NCBI GenBank assembly: GCA_025358085.1
Contig: JANYKT010000102.1
Location: 1 to 64,000, forward strand
Length of the DNA stretch: 64,000 nt
Source of the DNA: Deltaproteobacteria bacterium
GTDB lineage: Bacteria > Myxococcota > Myxococcia > Myxococcales > 40CM-4-68-19
Reading direction: 5' to 3'
In this document: positions 1 through 8,672 of the stretch, one piece after another
How positions within the stretch are numbered: the first letter of the stretch is position 1
Layout of the letters: every line of letters begins with the position of its first letter
Made by a program: the position numbers and the translations under genes
Notes under the pieces: model-generated
The model's input: only the letters and a program-made list of their open reading frames with translations
Told to the model about the DNA's origin: nothing
Database searches by the model: none

Positions 1-1
1 C

Positions 2-166
2 GATGCGTCGCTGATGACGCTTGAAGTCCGCCGATCGAACCTGGGCGCGCTCGATCTCTACCGCGCGTTCGACTACCGCGCCGTCGGCGTGCGGCCCAAC
101 TACTACGCGGACGAAGGCGAGGATGCGATCGTGATGGTGAAAGAGCTGCGCAAGCCGTCGCGGTAG
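2..166 (+). CDS. rimI: Ribosomal-protein-alanine N-acetyltransferase, C-terminal end (partial)
   Basis: Only the last 54 residues lie in the window; the gene begins upstream. The stretch with LEVRRSN, LYRAFDYRAVGVRPNYY and a final EDAIVMVKEL matches the end of GNAT acetyltransferases of the RimI type, where VRxSN and the Y-F/Y-x-x-G-x-R-x-x-YY segment close the acetyl-CoA fold. RimI acetylates the N-terminal alanine of ribosomal protein S18; other GNAT relatives share these residues, so the substrate is inferred. It converges on the histidine operon. Confidence 0.7.
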   Translation, partial: DASLMTLEVRRSNLGALDLYRAFDYRAVGVRPNYYADEGEDAIVMVKELRKPSR

Positions 167-265
167 GTCGTTGTTGCGCGCGAGGTGTCTTTTCGTAGCG
201 GGCGGCCGCGGCCTTGCTGGACTAATGGGAACGCCTGCAAGGAGACTCATCTCTCCTCGCAGTGG

Positions 266-958
266 TCAAGGCGCGCGGCGCTTGCCCTCGCGGGTGCGCA
301 GCGCCGCGGCGATGTCCGAAAGGCCCATGCCGTGCGCCTGGAGCAGCACCAGCGCGTGGTAGACGAGATCGGCTGCCTCGTGGGCGATCTCGTCGCGGCT
401 GCCGCGCAGGGACGCGACAATCAGCTCGGCCGACTCCTCGCCGATTTTCTTGTGCCGCAGTGCCTCGTCGGCGAAGAGCTTCGCCGTGTACGATCCGGTC
501 GCCAGGGCCTGCGGGTCCGCGCGGCGGCCCTCGAGCGTCTTCTCCAGCTGGCCGAGCGTGACAAAGGCGCTCTCGGGAGCCACGGGCGCGCCGTCGATCG
601 GCTCGAAGAAGCAGGAGCGCGCTCCAGTGTGGCAAGCGGGGCCAGCCGGATCTACGCGGACCAGCACCGCGTCCTGGTCGCAGTCCGTCGTCAGCGCTCG
701 GACCGCCTGCGTGTTGCCCGAGGTCGCGCCCTTGACCCAGAGCTCCTTGCGGCTGCGGCTCCAGAACGTGGTCTGTCCGCTGGCGAGCGTCGCGGCCAGG
801 CTCTCGCGCGACATCCACGCGAGCGTCAGCACTTCGCCGGTGCGCGCGTCCTGCACCACGGCGGGGATGAGGCCTTGCGCGTCCCAGCTCAGCTCGTCGG
901 GCTTCAACTGATTCTCCACGCACCACTCGCGCTTAGTCGCTCGAGCAGCGAGAGGCAC
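266..958 (-). CDS. hisIE: Bifunctional phosphoribosyl-AMP cyclohydrolase / phosphoribosyl-ATP pyrophosphatase
   Basis: Catalyses the second and third steps of histidine synthesis: hydrolysis of PR-ATP to PR-AMP, then opening of the adenine ring. The first ~125 residues are the HisI domain, with the metal and substrate motif [11 protein letters not shown] followed by CHTGARSC. The last ~100 residues are the HisE MazG-like domain, with the acidic [10 protein letters not shown] motif and an EAADLVYH helix. At 230 residues it has the usual length of a fused HisIE. It is the last gene of the his operon, 64 bases after hisF. The start is a GTG at 958; a GTG at 919 ([10 protein letters not shown]) fits the family N-terminus equally well. 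Neither has a clear Shine-Dalgarno sequence. Confidence 0.95.
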   Translation of the reverse strand: MPLAARATKREWCVENQLKPDELSWDAQGLIPAVVQDARTGEVLTLAWMSRESLAATLASGQTTFWSRSRKELWVKGATSGNTQAVRALTTDCDQDAVLVRVDPAGPACHTGARSCFFEPIDGAPVAPESAFVTLGQLEKTLEGRRADPQALATGSYTAKLFADEALRHKKIGEESAELIVASLRGSRDEIAHEAADLVYHALVLLQAHGMGLSDIAAALRTREGKRRAP

Positions 959-1022
959 ACGGGAGGGTGAGGGCTGGATTGATTCATCGAGATCGCTAGT
1001 TGAAAGATCGCTAGTTGAGAGA

Positions 1023-1784
1023 TCATAAAGTGTCGATCCGCATCGGAAAGCCGCGCTCGGCGCAGCATTGCTTCACCGCGGCGATCGTCAGGGTGCCAAA
1101 GTGGAACACACTTGCGGCCAGGGCCGCCGCGGCGCCCGCCTCGAAGGCGTCGGCGAAGTGCCCGGGCGTGCCGGCGCCGCCACTCGCGATCACCGGCACC
1201 GGCACCGCGGCACAAACGGCGCGGAGGAGCTCCAGCGCGAACCCGCGGCCGACCCCGTCGTGATCCATCGAGGTGAGCAGGATCTCCCCGGCGCCGCGAT
1301 CGACCGCCTCGCGCGCCCAGTCGATGGCGTCGAGCCCGGTCTTGCGCGTGCCGCCGTGCGAGCGCACTTCCCAGCCCGGACCGCGGGCCCGCACGTCGAT
1401 GGCGACCAGCACGCTCTGGCTGCCGGCAAGGCGCGCCACGGCGGTGATCAGCGCCGGATCGTTGATGGCCGCGCTGTTCATCGAGACCTTGTCGGCGCCG
1501 CAGCGCAGGAGCTTCTCGGCGTCGGCCACGCTGCGGACGCCGCCGCCCACTGCGAACGGAATCGACAGCTCCAAAGCGACCTGCTCGACCAGCTGCGCGA
1601 GGGTGCCGCGGCTCTCGAGCGAGGCCGCGATATCGAGAAAGCACAGCTCGTCCGCGCCCGCCGCGCCGTACGCCTTGGCCTGCTCGACCGGGTCGCCCGC
1701 GTCGCGCAGCGCGGCGAACTGCACGCCCTTGACCACGCGGGCGTCCTTGACGTCGAGGCAGTGAATGATCCGGCGCGTCAGCAT
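1023..1784 (-). CDS. hisF: Imidazole glycerol phosphate synthase, cyclase subunit
   Basis: Cyclase half of IGP synthase. It uses ammonia made by HisH to turn PRFAR into imidazole glycerol phosphate and AICAR, on a (beta-alpha)8 barrel. The N-terminus [17 protein letters not shown] carries the first catalytic Asp, and VLVAIDVRA carries the second. The phosphate-binding loops VGGGVRS and ASGGAGT are intact. Its 253 residues are standard for HisF. It overlaps the end of hisA by 7 bases, and its partner hisH is two genes upstream in the same operon. Confidence 0.97.
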   Translation of the reverse strand: MLTRRIIHCLDVKDARVVKGVQFAALRDAGDPVEQAKAYGAAGADELCFLDIAASLESRGTLAQLVEQVALELSIPFAVGGGVRSVADAEKLLRCGADKVSMNSAAINDPALITAVARLAGSQSVLVAIDVRARGPGWEVRSHGGTRKTGLDAIDWAREAVDRGAGEILLTSMDHDGVGRGFALELLRAVCAAVPVPVIASGGAGTPGHFADAFEAGAAAALAASVFHFGTLTIAAVKQCCAERGFPMRIDTL

Positions 1785-2521
1785 GGACCGTCCAGCGCGC
1801 GCTGGCCCTCACGCACCGAGAAGCGGTTCTCGTAGAGCGCGGTTCCGGCGATGGCGCCTGCCAGTGTGGACAGCCCGGCAGCGGCCAGCACGCGCAGATG
1901 CGAGAGCTCACCGGCGCCGCCAGAAGCGATCAGCCGGCAGTCGGGCGCGGCCTCGCTGACGGCGCGCAGCAGCAAAAGGTCAAAGCCTTCGAGCGTGCCG
2001 TCACGGGCCACGGCGGTGACCACCATCCAGCGAACGCCGAGACCCGAGAGTTCTCTCGCCAGGTCCGGGGCGGCCGGTCCCCGCGCTTCGGTCCAGCCGC
2101 GGGTGGCGGCGCGGCCGTCCTTGATGTCGATGCCGCAGGCAACACGGTCCGGGCCGAATTTCGCCACCGCTTCGCCTGCGAGGGCCGGCCGCTCAATCAT
2201 CGCGGTCCCGAAGATGACCCGCTGCGCACCGGCGTCGAGCGTCGCCTGCGCGGAGGCCAGGTCGCGAATGCCTCCGCCTACCTGGACCAGCGCTGGCGCG
2301 GCCGCGCGCGCGATCGCAGCGATGAGCGAGAGCTGCCGCGCGCCGCCGAAAGCCGCGTCGAGGTCGACCACGTGCACCACGCTCGCGCCTTGCTGGACGA
2401 ACGCTCGCGCCTGCGCGGCAGGGTCTTCGCTGTAGACGCGCGCCGTCTTGCGGTCGCCTTTGTGCAGCCGCACCGCGCGGCCTTCGAGCAGGTCGATGGC
2501 GGGAAAGAGGAGGGGCGTCAT
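1778..2521 (-). CDS. hisA: ProFAR isomerase (HisA)
   Basis: Phosphoribosylformimino-5-aminoimidazole carboxamide ribotide isomerase, the Amadori rearrangement between HisIE and HisF. It is a (beta-alpha)8 barrel paralogous to HisF. The general-base Asp is in PAIDLLEGRAVRL and the second catalytic Asp in ACGIDIKDGR. VGGGIRD and ASGGAGEL are the phosphate loops. At 247 residues it has normal length. The start overlaps the hisH stop as ATGA, suggesting translational coupling. Confidence 0.97.
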   Translation of the reverse strand: MTPLLFPAIDLLEGRAVRLHKGDRKTARVYSEDPAAQARAFVQQGASVVHVVDLDAAFGGARQLSLIAAIARAAAPALVQVGGGIRDLASAQATLDAGAQRVIFGTAMIERPALAGEAVAKFGPDRVACGIDIKDGRAATRGWTEARGPAAPDLARELSGLGVRWMVVTAVARDGTLEGFDLLLLRAVSEAAPDCRLIASGGAGELSHLRVLAAAGLSTLAGAIAGTALYENRFSVREGQRALDGPC

Positions 2522-3135
2522 TGCGCGAGGAATCGTCGCAGCAGCGCTTCACCGTCACGGGCGCTCTTTTCAGGGTGGTGCTGCACGCCGAAGAGCGTCC
2601 CTCGCTGGACCAGCGCGGCGATGGGAACGCTGCCGTGGTGGACGACGGCCCGGACGATCTCGGCCGGCGCCTCGCAGCGGTAGGAGTTGGCGAAATAGGC
2701 CCAGCCGGCGAGCGGCTCCGGAAGCAGCGGTGAAGGCGCGGTTCTCTCCAGCTTCTGCCAGCCGATGTGTGGCACCTGCACGCTCGCCGGCAGCCGCGTC
2801 ACCCGGCCAGGGAGAAAACCGAGCCCGGGTCGCGTGCCGTCCTCGTCGCCCTCTTCGAAAAGGATCTGCATGCCGAGGCAGATGCCCAGCACCGGGACGC
2901 TGCGCGACAGCGCCTGGGCCAGCGCCTCGCGAAAGCGCGCCGCCCGCTCCATTCCGAGGCCGAAGGCGGCGACTCCCGGCAGCACGATGCGCCGCGCGGT
3001 CGCGAGCTCCGCGGGATCGCTCGTCAGCTCAGGCTCGCCACCGGCGCGCCTCAGCGCCTGCAGCACCGAGCCCAGGTTGCCGAGCCCGAGGTCGATCACG
3101 CTGGTCCGCGCAGCGGTGAGACCGGCCGTGATCAC
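2518..3135 (-). CDS. hisH: Imidazole glycerol phosphate synthase, glutaminase subunit
   Basis: Class I glutamine amidotransferase that feeds ammonia to HisF. The nucleophile Cys is in GICLGMQILFE and the His/Glu pair in GVQHHPEKS, so the catalytic triad is complete. The N-terminal IDLGLGNLGSV and the 205-residue length are typical. It overlaps hisB upstream and hisA downstream by 4 bases each. Confidence 0.97.
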   Translation of the reverse strand: MITAGLTAARTSVIDLGLGNLGSVLQALRRAGGEPELTSDPAELATARRIVLPGVAAFGLGMERAARFREALAQALSRSVPVLGICLGMQILFEEGDEDGTRPGLGFLPGRVTRLPASVQVPHIGWQKLERTAPSPLLPEPLAGWAYFANSYRCEAPAEIVRAVVHHGSVPIAALVQRGTLFGVQHHPEKSARDGEALLRRFLAQ

Positions 3136-3725
3136 AGCACGCCTTTGGTGCTGGGGATGCCGGTGATGCGCGGGTCGCGCAAAGCTGCCTGCCGCAGCGC
3201 TCGAGCGAACGACTTGAAGACCGCCTCGGCGGCGTGATGAAAGTCGCGGCCGGTCAAAAGATCGATATGAATGTTGCAGCGCGCGTTGTCGGCGATGGCT
3301 TTGAAGAAGCCCTCGAGGACGCTCAGGTCCATCGCGCTGCGCGGGCCCTGGCCTTGCTCTACGGCGACGTTCCAGTGCAGGAAGCTGCGGCCCGAGAGGT
3401 CGACCACACTGCGCGCCAGCGCCTCGTCGAGCGGGAAATAGAAGTGGCCCGCGCGCGCGATGCCCTTGCGGTCGCCGAGCGCTTGGTCAATGGCGGTGCC
3501 AAGAGCGATGCCGGTGTCTTCGACGGTGTGATGCTGGTCAATGTGCAGGTCACCCTTGCAGTGGATCTTCGCGTCGAGCGCGCCGTGCTTGCAGAGCGTC
3601 TCGAGCATGTGATCGAAGAAGGGGATACCGGTCGAGACGTCCGCCTGTCCGGTGCCGTCGAGGTCCAGAGTGATCTCGAGCTGGGTTTCCTTGGTTGCGC
3701 GTTCGATTTTGCCGGTGCGGTTCAT
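3132..3725 (-). CDS. hisB: Imidazoleglycerol-phosphate dehydratase
   Basis: Dehydrates imidazole glycerol phosphate to imidazole acetol phosphate. Paired His-rich metal motifs are visible: DHMLETLCKH with DLHIDQHHTVED, then the second set NIHIDLLTGRDFHHAAEAVFK. At 197 residues it is the monofunctional form and lacks the N-terminal HAD histidinol-phosphatase domain of the E. coli enzyme. The operon therefore needs a separate phosphatase, which the adjacent HAD gene could supply. Confidence 0.97.
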   Translation of the reverse strand: MNRTGKIERATKETQLEITLDLDGTGQADVSTGIPFFDHMLETLCKHGALDAKIHCKGDLHIDQHHTVEDTGIALGTAIDQALGDRKGIARAGHFYFPLDEALARSVVDLSGRSFLHWNVAVEQGQGPRSAMDLSVLEGFFKAIADNARCNIHIDLLTGRDFHHAAEAVFKSFARALRQAALRDPRITGIPSTKGVL

Positions 3726-4576
3726 GACTTCTCTCCCAACAATTGGCCGAGTACGCGCGAGGTGTCCCCGGGGGCCGCGATGTGAGCGTAGATGATCGGT
3801 GTTGCGCCGCGCGCCTGCGCCGCCCGCGCCGCGGTCTGGTCATCGGCCGTATCGCCGATGAAGAGGACTTGTGCGCCTGGGGGCGCGCCCTTGAGCAGCG
3901 TCTGCGTCAGCCAGATCAGGCCCGCCGGGTCGGGCTTGCGCGGCCGGCCATCGGCGACCCAGCTGAGCGCTTCCGGAATACCGAGGCCAGTGCGCTCGAG
4001 CGCCAGCTTTGCTTCGCCCGGATTGCGGCCAGTGAAGAGCGCCAGCGGGAACCTTTCTGCGCACTGTTGCAACAGTGTTGCATCGGCGAGGAGCGTTTCG
4101 CGCTGCCAGTAGCCTTCGCCGGTCCAGTCGAAGCCGAAGAGTTGCCGGCAGCGATCGCCGCCGTACAGCTCATTGCAGGTGCGCGTGATTGCCGGGGCGT
4201 CGAGGGCTGCGTGCACTTCCTGGCTGAAGGCGCGGCGATAGAGGCCCTCGACGCCTTCGCCGTCCGCGCTCCCGAGAAAGTGCGTCAGCGAAGGGGCCGC
4301 GCCGAGTGCGCGCAGGTAAAGGAGGAGGGCGATGCCCCGCGCCATCTCCCAGTCGTCGTTGAAGCCTCCCGCGGCCTTGAACGCAGCAACTTCGAGCGCG
4401 CGATTGAACGGCACCGCGCGTGCTTGGTCCTCACCAACGAGGCTGGCGATGGCCCGGCGCGCGGCCTCCTCCGCGACGGCGTGGTAGCTCGCGGTCGCGT
4501 CCAGCAGCACGCCATCGATGTCGAGGATGACAGCGCATACGGCGGTCAGATCCGGGAACGAAAGTCCGGCGGTCAC
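3722..4576 (-). CDS. HAD-superfamily phosphatase inside the his operon, candidate histidinol-phosphatase
   Basis: HAD subfamily IA hydrolase of 284 residues. Motif I is ILDIDGVLLD (nucleophile Asp19, acid/base Asp21), motif II is LFTGRNPGEA, the motif III Lys is in GRPRKPDP, and motif IV is FIGDTADD. It overlaps hisC upstream and hisB downstream by 4 bases each. The operon has every other his step, hisB lacks a phosphatase domain, and no PHP-type or inositol-monophosphatase-type HisN lies in the window. The natural inference is dephosphorylation of L-histidinol phosphate. Sequence alone does not prove the substrate. Confidence 0.7.
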   Translation of the reverse strand: MTAGLSFPDLTAVCAVILDIDGVLLDATASYHAVAEEAARRAIASLVGEDQARAVPFNRALEVAAFKAAGGFNDDWEMARGIALLLYLRALGAAPSLTHFLGSADGEGVEGLYRRAFSQEVHAALDAPAITRTCNELYGGDRCRQLFGFDWTGEGYWQRETLLADATLLQQCAERFPLALFTGRNPGEAKLALERTGLGIPEALSWVADGRPRKPDPAGLIWLTQTLLKGAPPGAQVLFIGDTADDQTAARAAQARGATPIIYAHIAAPGDTSRVLGQLLGEKS

Positions 4577-5643
4577 GTTTCGGCCCGCAGCGCGGCGAGG
4601 AAGGCGTCGTTGGCCGCAGGCGCGCCGATGCTGACCCGCAAGGCTCGCGAGAGGTCGGGCGCGGTCGAGACGTTCCGAATCAGCACGCCGTGCTTGAAGA
4701 GCGCCGCATGCAGCTCGGTCGGCGGCCGCTTTTCCTGCTCGAAGAGGAGAAAGTTCGCGCCGCTCGGATGCACGGTCATCCCCAGATCCGTGAGCCCGCG
4801 CGCGACCCGCTCGCGCTCGCGCTGCACCAGTCCCGCGCGCTCGGTGACGAGGTCCGGCCGCGCAATCAGCTCGCGCGCCACCAGACAGGTCACCGCGCTC
4901 AGGTTGTAGGGCAGCTGGACTTTGCGCAGCTCGGCGCAGAGCCTGGAGTCGGCCAGCATGCAGCCGCAGCGCAGCGCCGCCGCTGCCAGCGCCTTGGAGA
5001 AAGTGCGGAACAACACCAGCCGCGGATTGCGCGCGAGCAGCGGCGCGAAGTCCTGGCGGCTGAAATCGCGATAGGCCTCGTCCACGCCCACCAGACAGTC
5101 GGTGCCGTCGAGTAGCAGGCGCAGGTCTTCGGTCGCAAGCGTGGTCCCGGTCGGGTTGTTGGGCGAGCCGATCAGCACCAGCTTCGCGCCGCGCGCCGCT
5201 TGCACGAGCGCAGGGATATCGAAGTGGAACTCAGCTCCACGGCGCAGCGGGACCTCGCGCAAGTCCGCGCCCAGGGCTCTCGCCTGCAGCGCGTAGAGCG
5301 AGAAGGACGGCTGCGCGATCACCACGGCGTCCCCCGGAGAGAGGCAGGAGAACAGCAACAACTGGAGCAACTCGTTGGACCCGTTGCCGACCAGCACGCT
5401 CGCCGCGCCCAGGCCGTAGGCGCGCGCGAGGTCCTGCGCCAGCGCGGCGCCGTCGGCGATGGGGTACTTGGACCAGTCGGTCGCGAGCACGCGTTCCGTC
5501 AGCTCGCGCTTGAGCTCCTCGGGCAGGTCGTACGGGCTCTCATTGAGGTGCAGCGGCACCGGGGCGGGATCGCGCGGCGGGCCGTAGGCTGCGAGCGGGC
5601 GGATGGTTTCGCGGACAAAGCTCTCGGGCGTGCGCGGGCTCAT
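4573..5643 (-). CDS. hisC: Histidinol-phosphate aminotransferase
   Basis: Class I/II PLP aminotransferase converting imidazole acetol phosphate and glutamate to histidinol phosphate. The N-terminus LHLNESPYDLPEEL is the HisC signature. VGNGSNELLQLL binds the cofactor phosphate, SPNNPTGTT and VDEAYRDF are the PLP ring contacts, and FSKALAAAALRCG holds the Schiff-base lysine. At 356 residues it has normal length. It lies between hisD and the HAD phosphatase with 4-base overlaps on both sides. Confidence 0.96.
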   Translation of the reverse strand: MSPRTPESFVRETIRPLAAYGPPRDPAPVPLHLNESPYDLPEELKRELTERVLATDWSKYPIADGAALAQDLARAYGLGAASVLVGNGSNELLQLLLFSCLSPGDAVVIAQPSFSLYALQARALGADLREVPLRRGAEFHFDIPALVQAARGAKLVLIGSPNNPTGTTLATEDLRLLLDGTDCLVGVDEAYRDFSRQDFAPLLARNPRLVLFRTFSKALAAAALRCGCMLADSRLCAELRKVQLPYNLSAVTCLVARELIARPDLVTERAGLVQRERERVARGLTDLGMTVHPSGANFLLFEQEKRPPTELHAALFKHGVLIRNVSTAPDLSRALRVSIGAPAANDAFLAALRAET

Positions 5644-6932
5644 TGGTCCTGACTTCCTGAAGCGCCCGGCGTTGCGCTGTGTGCGACGCGGAATTCGATG
5701 GCGCGTGCGTGCGCGTGCAGCCCCTCGGCGTGCGCCAGCGCGGCGATGGCCCGGCCGTCTTTCGCGAGCTGCTCCTTGCCATATTCGATGACGTTCTGCC
5801 GGCGCACGAAGTCCGACGCGCTCAGCGGAGAAGCAAAGCGCGCCGTGCCCGAGGTCGGCAGCGTGTGATTCGGGCCCGCGAGATAGTCGCCGACCGGCAC
5901 CGGCGCGTGCGGGCCGACGAACACCGCCGCCGCGCGCGGGACTTTTGCAACCGCGGCAGCAGCGTCTTCGAGCAGCAATTCCAGGTGTTCGGGCGCGAGC
6001 TCATTCGCGAGCGCGAGCGCCTCTTCGAGCGTTCGCGTGACGATGGCTGCGCCGCGCGCCTGCAGAGCCTCGGCCGCGACCGCGCCGATCTTTTCCTGCC
6101 CCAGCGCCGCGACCACCGCCCGCGCGAGCGCCGCATCGGGCGTAATCAAGATAGCCAGCGCGAGCGGGTCGTGTTCGGCCTGCGCGATCAGATCGACCGC
6201 GACCAGCGCGGGGTCGGCGCTGTGGTCAGCGACGATGACCACTTCGGTCGGACCCGCCAGGGAGTCGATGCGCACCTCTCCCGAGAGCTGCCGCTTCGCT
6301 TCGGTCACGTAAGCGTTGCCGGGTCCGACGATGACGTCGACGCGCGGGATGCGTTCGGTGCCGAGGGCGAGAGCGGCCACCGCCTGCGCGCCGCCAGCCC
6401 GCAGGATCCGGGTAGCGCCGGCGATGCGCGCGGCCGCCGCGACCTCGGGCAGGATCGATCCGTCTCTTCGCGGAGGCGTGACGACGATGACGTCCTGCAC
6501 CCCCGCGAGCCGCGCAACCGCGGCGGTCATGATCACCGTCGAGGGATACGCCGCGCGGCCGCCCGGGACGTAGCAGCCCGCGCGATCGAGCGGCAGGGTC
6601 AGGCAGCGCACCGTGCCGCCCGCATCGAGCGACTGCGAATAGCTGGGCGGAACCTGCGGCGCGTGAAAAGCGCGCACCCGTGCGGCAGCGACCTCAAGTG
6701 CGGCGCGGACTTCCGCGGGACAGGCGGCGGCGAGTGCGTCCCACGACGAGTCGTCGAGGAAGGGATCGGTCAGGGTGGGCCCGTCGAAGCGTGCGGTCAG
6801 CTCGCGCACGGCCGCATCGCCGCGCGCCCGCACGTCGGCAATGATAGCGGCGACAGCGGGCGCGACCGTTGCAGGCGTGACGCCGGCTGCGCGCAAGGAC
6901 CCGGCTTCCCGGGCGTCGAGAATTCGGATCAA
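5640..6932 (-). CDS. hisD: Histidinol dehydrogenase
   Basis: NAD-dependent, zinc enzyme that oxidises histidinol twice to histidine. YVPGGRAAYPSTV, GAQAVAALALGTERIP, VGPGNAYVTEAKR, DSLAGPTEV, AQAEHDP and ANELAPEHLEL are signature segments with the zinc and catalytic residues. The start chosen is a TTG at 6932 that overlaps the hisG stop as TTGA. It gives 430 residues, the family norm, and GGAGG lies 4 bases upstream. The same frame stays open far upstream into hisG, but that part is a shadow. Confidence 0.95.
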   Translation of the reverse strand: MIRILDAREAGSLRAAGVTPATVAPAVAAIIADVRARGDAAVRELTARFDGPTLTDPFLDDSSWDALAAACPAEVRAALEVAAARVRAFHAPQVPPSYSQSLDAGGTVRCLTLPLDRAGCYVPGGRAAYPSTVIMTAAVARLAGVQDVIVVTPPRRDGSILPEVAAAARIAGATRILRAGGAQAVAALALGTERIPRVDVIVGPGNAYVTEAKRQLSGEVRIDSLAGPTEVVIVADHSADPALVAVDLIAQAEHDPLALAILITPDAALARAVVAALGQEKIGAVAAEALQARGAAIVTRTLEEALALANELAPEHLELLLEDAAAAVAKVPRAAAVFVGPHAPVPVGDYLAGPNHTLPTSGTARFASPLSASDFVRRQNVIEYGKEQLAKDGRAIAALAHAEGLHAHARAIEFRVAHSATPGASGSQDQ

Positions 6933-7567
6933 GGAGCCTCCAGCTTGTCGAGGAGCGGCAACAGCGTCGTCAGCTTCAGCCGGTAAGAAGCGCGATTGAC
7001 CACCAGACGCGCGGTGATCTGGTGCAAATCCTCGACGACGATGAGGCCGTTCTCCTCCAGCGTCCGCCCGCTCTCCACCAGATCGACGATAGCGTCGGCG
7101 AGTCCCGAGACCGCCGCCAGCTCGACCGAGCCCGACAGCTTGACCAGGTCGACCGGCACTCCCTTGCGGGCAAAAAACTGGGCCGCCAGTCGCGGATACT
7201 TGCTCGCGATCCGCAACGATCTCCCCAGCTCCCCTGCGTCGGCGAGCGCGTCGCGCGCGATGCGGCTGTCTCGTGGTGCGGCCAGGCTGAGGCGGCAACG
7301 GCCAAAGCCGAAGTCGATGGGGCTCAATAGATCTGCCGCGGATTCCAGCACCTGATCGAGCCCGCAGACGCCGATATCGGCTGCCCCGCGCTCGACATAA
7401 AGCGGGACGTCCCCATCCTTGAGCACCAGGAAGCGCGCGCTCACGCCGGCCGGAACGATGAGCTTGCGCGAGCTGCCCGGCTCTTCATCGGGCACGATTC
7501 CCGCCGCGGCGAAGCGCTCGAGCGCGGGCTTCTGCAGCCGGCCCTTGGGCAAGGCGATGGTCAACAT
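6929..7567 (-). CDS. hisG: ATP phosphoribosyltransferase, short-form catalytic subunit
   Basis: Commits ATP and PRPP to histidine synthesis. At 212 residues it is the short HisG form, lacking the C-terminal histidine-binding domain, and so needs HisZ for activity and feedback inhibition. ALPKGRL at the start, VERGAADIGVCG, IASKYPRLAAQFF and SGSVELA.SGLADAIVDLV are conserved substrate-binding segments. The obligate partner hisZ overlaps it by 7 bases upstream, and hisD follows through the TTGA overlap. Confidence 0.97.
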   Translation of the reverse strand: MLTIALPKGRLQKPALERFAAAGIVPDEEPGSSRKLIVPAGVSARFLVLKDGDVPLYVERGAADIGVCGLDQVLESAADLLSPIDFGFGRCRLSLAAPRDSRIARDALADAGELGRSLRIASKYPRLAAQFFARKGVPVDLVKLSGSVELAAVSGLADAIVDLVESGRTLEENGLIVVEDLHQITARLVVNRASYRLKLTTLLPLLDKLEAP

Positions 7568-8526
7568 ACGGCCGCCAGCGGGACCAACGCGTCGAGCTCC
7601 AGCGAAAAGCCGACCGCCGGTCGCGGGTCGCCAAAGCGGCCGAGCAGGGTGTCGTAGCGCCCGCCGCCGCCGACGGGCCGCGGTGCACCCGCCGCGTAGA
7701 GATTGAAGACCAGGCCGGTGTAGTAGCCGAGCCCTCGGACCTCGCCGAGATCGACTTCAAGCTCGGCGCCAAGACTCTTCGCCTGGGCGAGCGTGGCGGC
7801 GAGCCTCTCTACCGCTTGCAGCGCGTCGGCGGACGGGGCGAGCTGGGCGGCCTTCTGCAACAGCGACTGCGCGTCCTCCTGCGAGCGTGGCGGCCGCGCC
7901 AGCAGCAGCAAGGCGTCGCGCGCTTTGCCCGGCGCGACTTCCTTCTCGCAGAGGCCTCTCAACGTCGGCAGGTCCTTGCGGTCGATGGCGTCGCTCAACG
8001 CCCTGGTGAGCCGCTCGCCCGCCTTGGATGCTGAAATGAGCGCCGCGAAGTAGCCGACCGTGCCCACCGAGACGCGCGTGTCGGCCAAGCCGAGCGCATG
8101 CAGGGATCGCGTGGCAAGCGAGAGGATCTCCGCGTCGGCTTCGGGCCCCGCGGCCCCGACCAGCTCGCAGCCGGCCTGCAGCCGCTCCCGCGGAATGCCG
8201 CTTTCGGCCGCGCCCTCACGCACCACGCTGCCGCGATAGTACAGCCGCAGCGGCGAGACGCCGGCGAGCCGGGTGGCCGCGATGCGCGCGACTTGCGCGG
8301 TGAAGTCGGCCCTCAGGGCCAGCAGATGTCCGCTGCGGTCGAGCGCGCGGAAGGCCTCGGGGCCGAAGACATCGGCGCTCTCGATGGACGGCGGGATGAC
8401 CTCCCCGAAGCCCGCGGCTTCGAACAGCTGCGCCAGCGTGGCCTCGCAACGGCGCAGCCGGCGCGCCGCCTCGAAGAGGAGATCCTGCGTGCCCTGGGGG
8501 GGCGCTTTAGTCGAGGGGAGGAGCAT
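7561..8526 (-). CDS. hisZ: ATP phosphoribosyltransferase regulatory subunit
   Basis: Paralogue of histidyl-tRNA synthetase that lacks aminoacylation and forms the hetero-octamer with short HisG, providing allosteric control. PPSIESADVFGPEAFRALD and LALRADFTAQVAR are the class II synthetase-like motifs, and GLGYYTGLVFNLYA plus GGGGRYDTLL form the histidine pocket. At 321 residues it fits the family. It is the first gene of the his operon; the start is an ATG at 8526 with no obvious ribosome-binding site. No leader peptide rich in His codons was seen in the 146 bases upstream. Confidence 0.95.
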   Translation of the reverse strand: MLLPSTKAPPQGTQDLLFEAARRLRRCEATLAQLFEAAGFGEVIPPSIESADVFGPEAFRALDRSGHLLALRADFTAQVARIAATRLAGVSPLRLYYRGSVVREGAAESGIPRERLQAGCELVGAAGPEADAEILSLATRSLHALGLADTRVSVGTVGYFAALISASKAGERLTRALSDAIDRKDLPTLRGLCEKEVAPGKARDALLLLARPPRSQEDAQSLLQKAAQLAPSADALQAVERLAATLAQAKSLGAELEVDLGEVRGLGYYTGLVFNLYAAGAPRPVGGGGRYDTLLGRFGDPRPAVGFSLELDALVPLAAVC

Positions 8527-8672
8527 GAGGGCGGCGCATTGTGCGTGGCGGCGACCCGCTGCGCAAGAGAGAGAATTGCCCTGCCGCGACTGAGGTCCTG
8601 ACCCGAAGGTCCAGGTGCAGGGGCTCGCCCATTGGAGCTGGACGCGCGCCCGCCACGCGGTAGGTTGCGCCC

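Noticed and set aside
240-257. AGGAGA-loop-TCTCCT hairpin between rimI and hisIE as a terminator
   Set aside because: The stem is only six base pairs with no T-tract on either strand.
6933-7298. Extended hisD reading frame upstream of 6932
   Set aside because: The extra ~120 residues only shadow hisG in another frame, and the TTG at 6932 gives the family length with a ribosome-binding site.
8527-8672. Histidine attenuator or leader peptide upstream of hisZ
   Set aside because: No run of His codons or terminator/antiterminator pair was visible.
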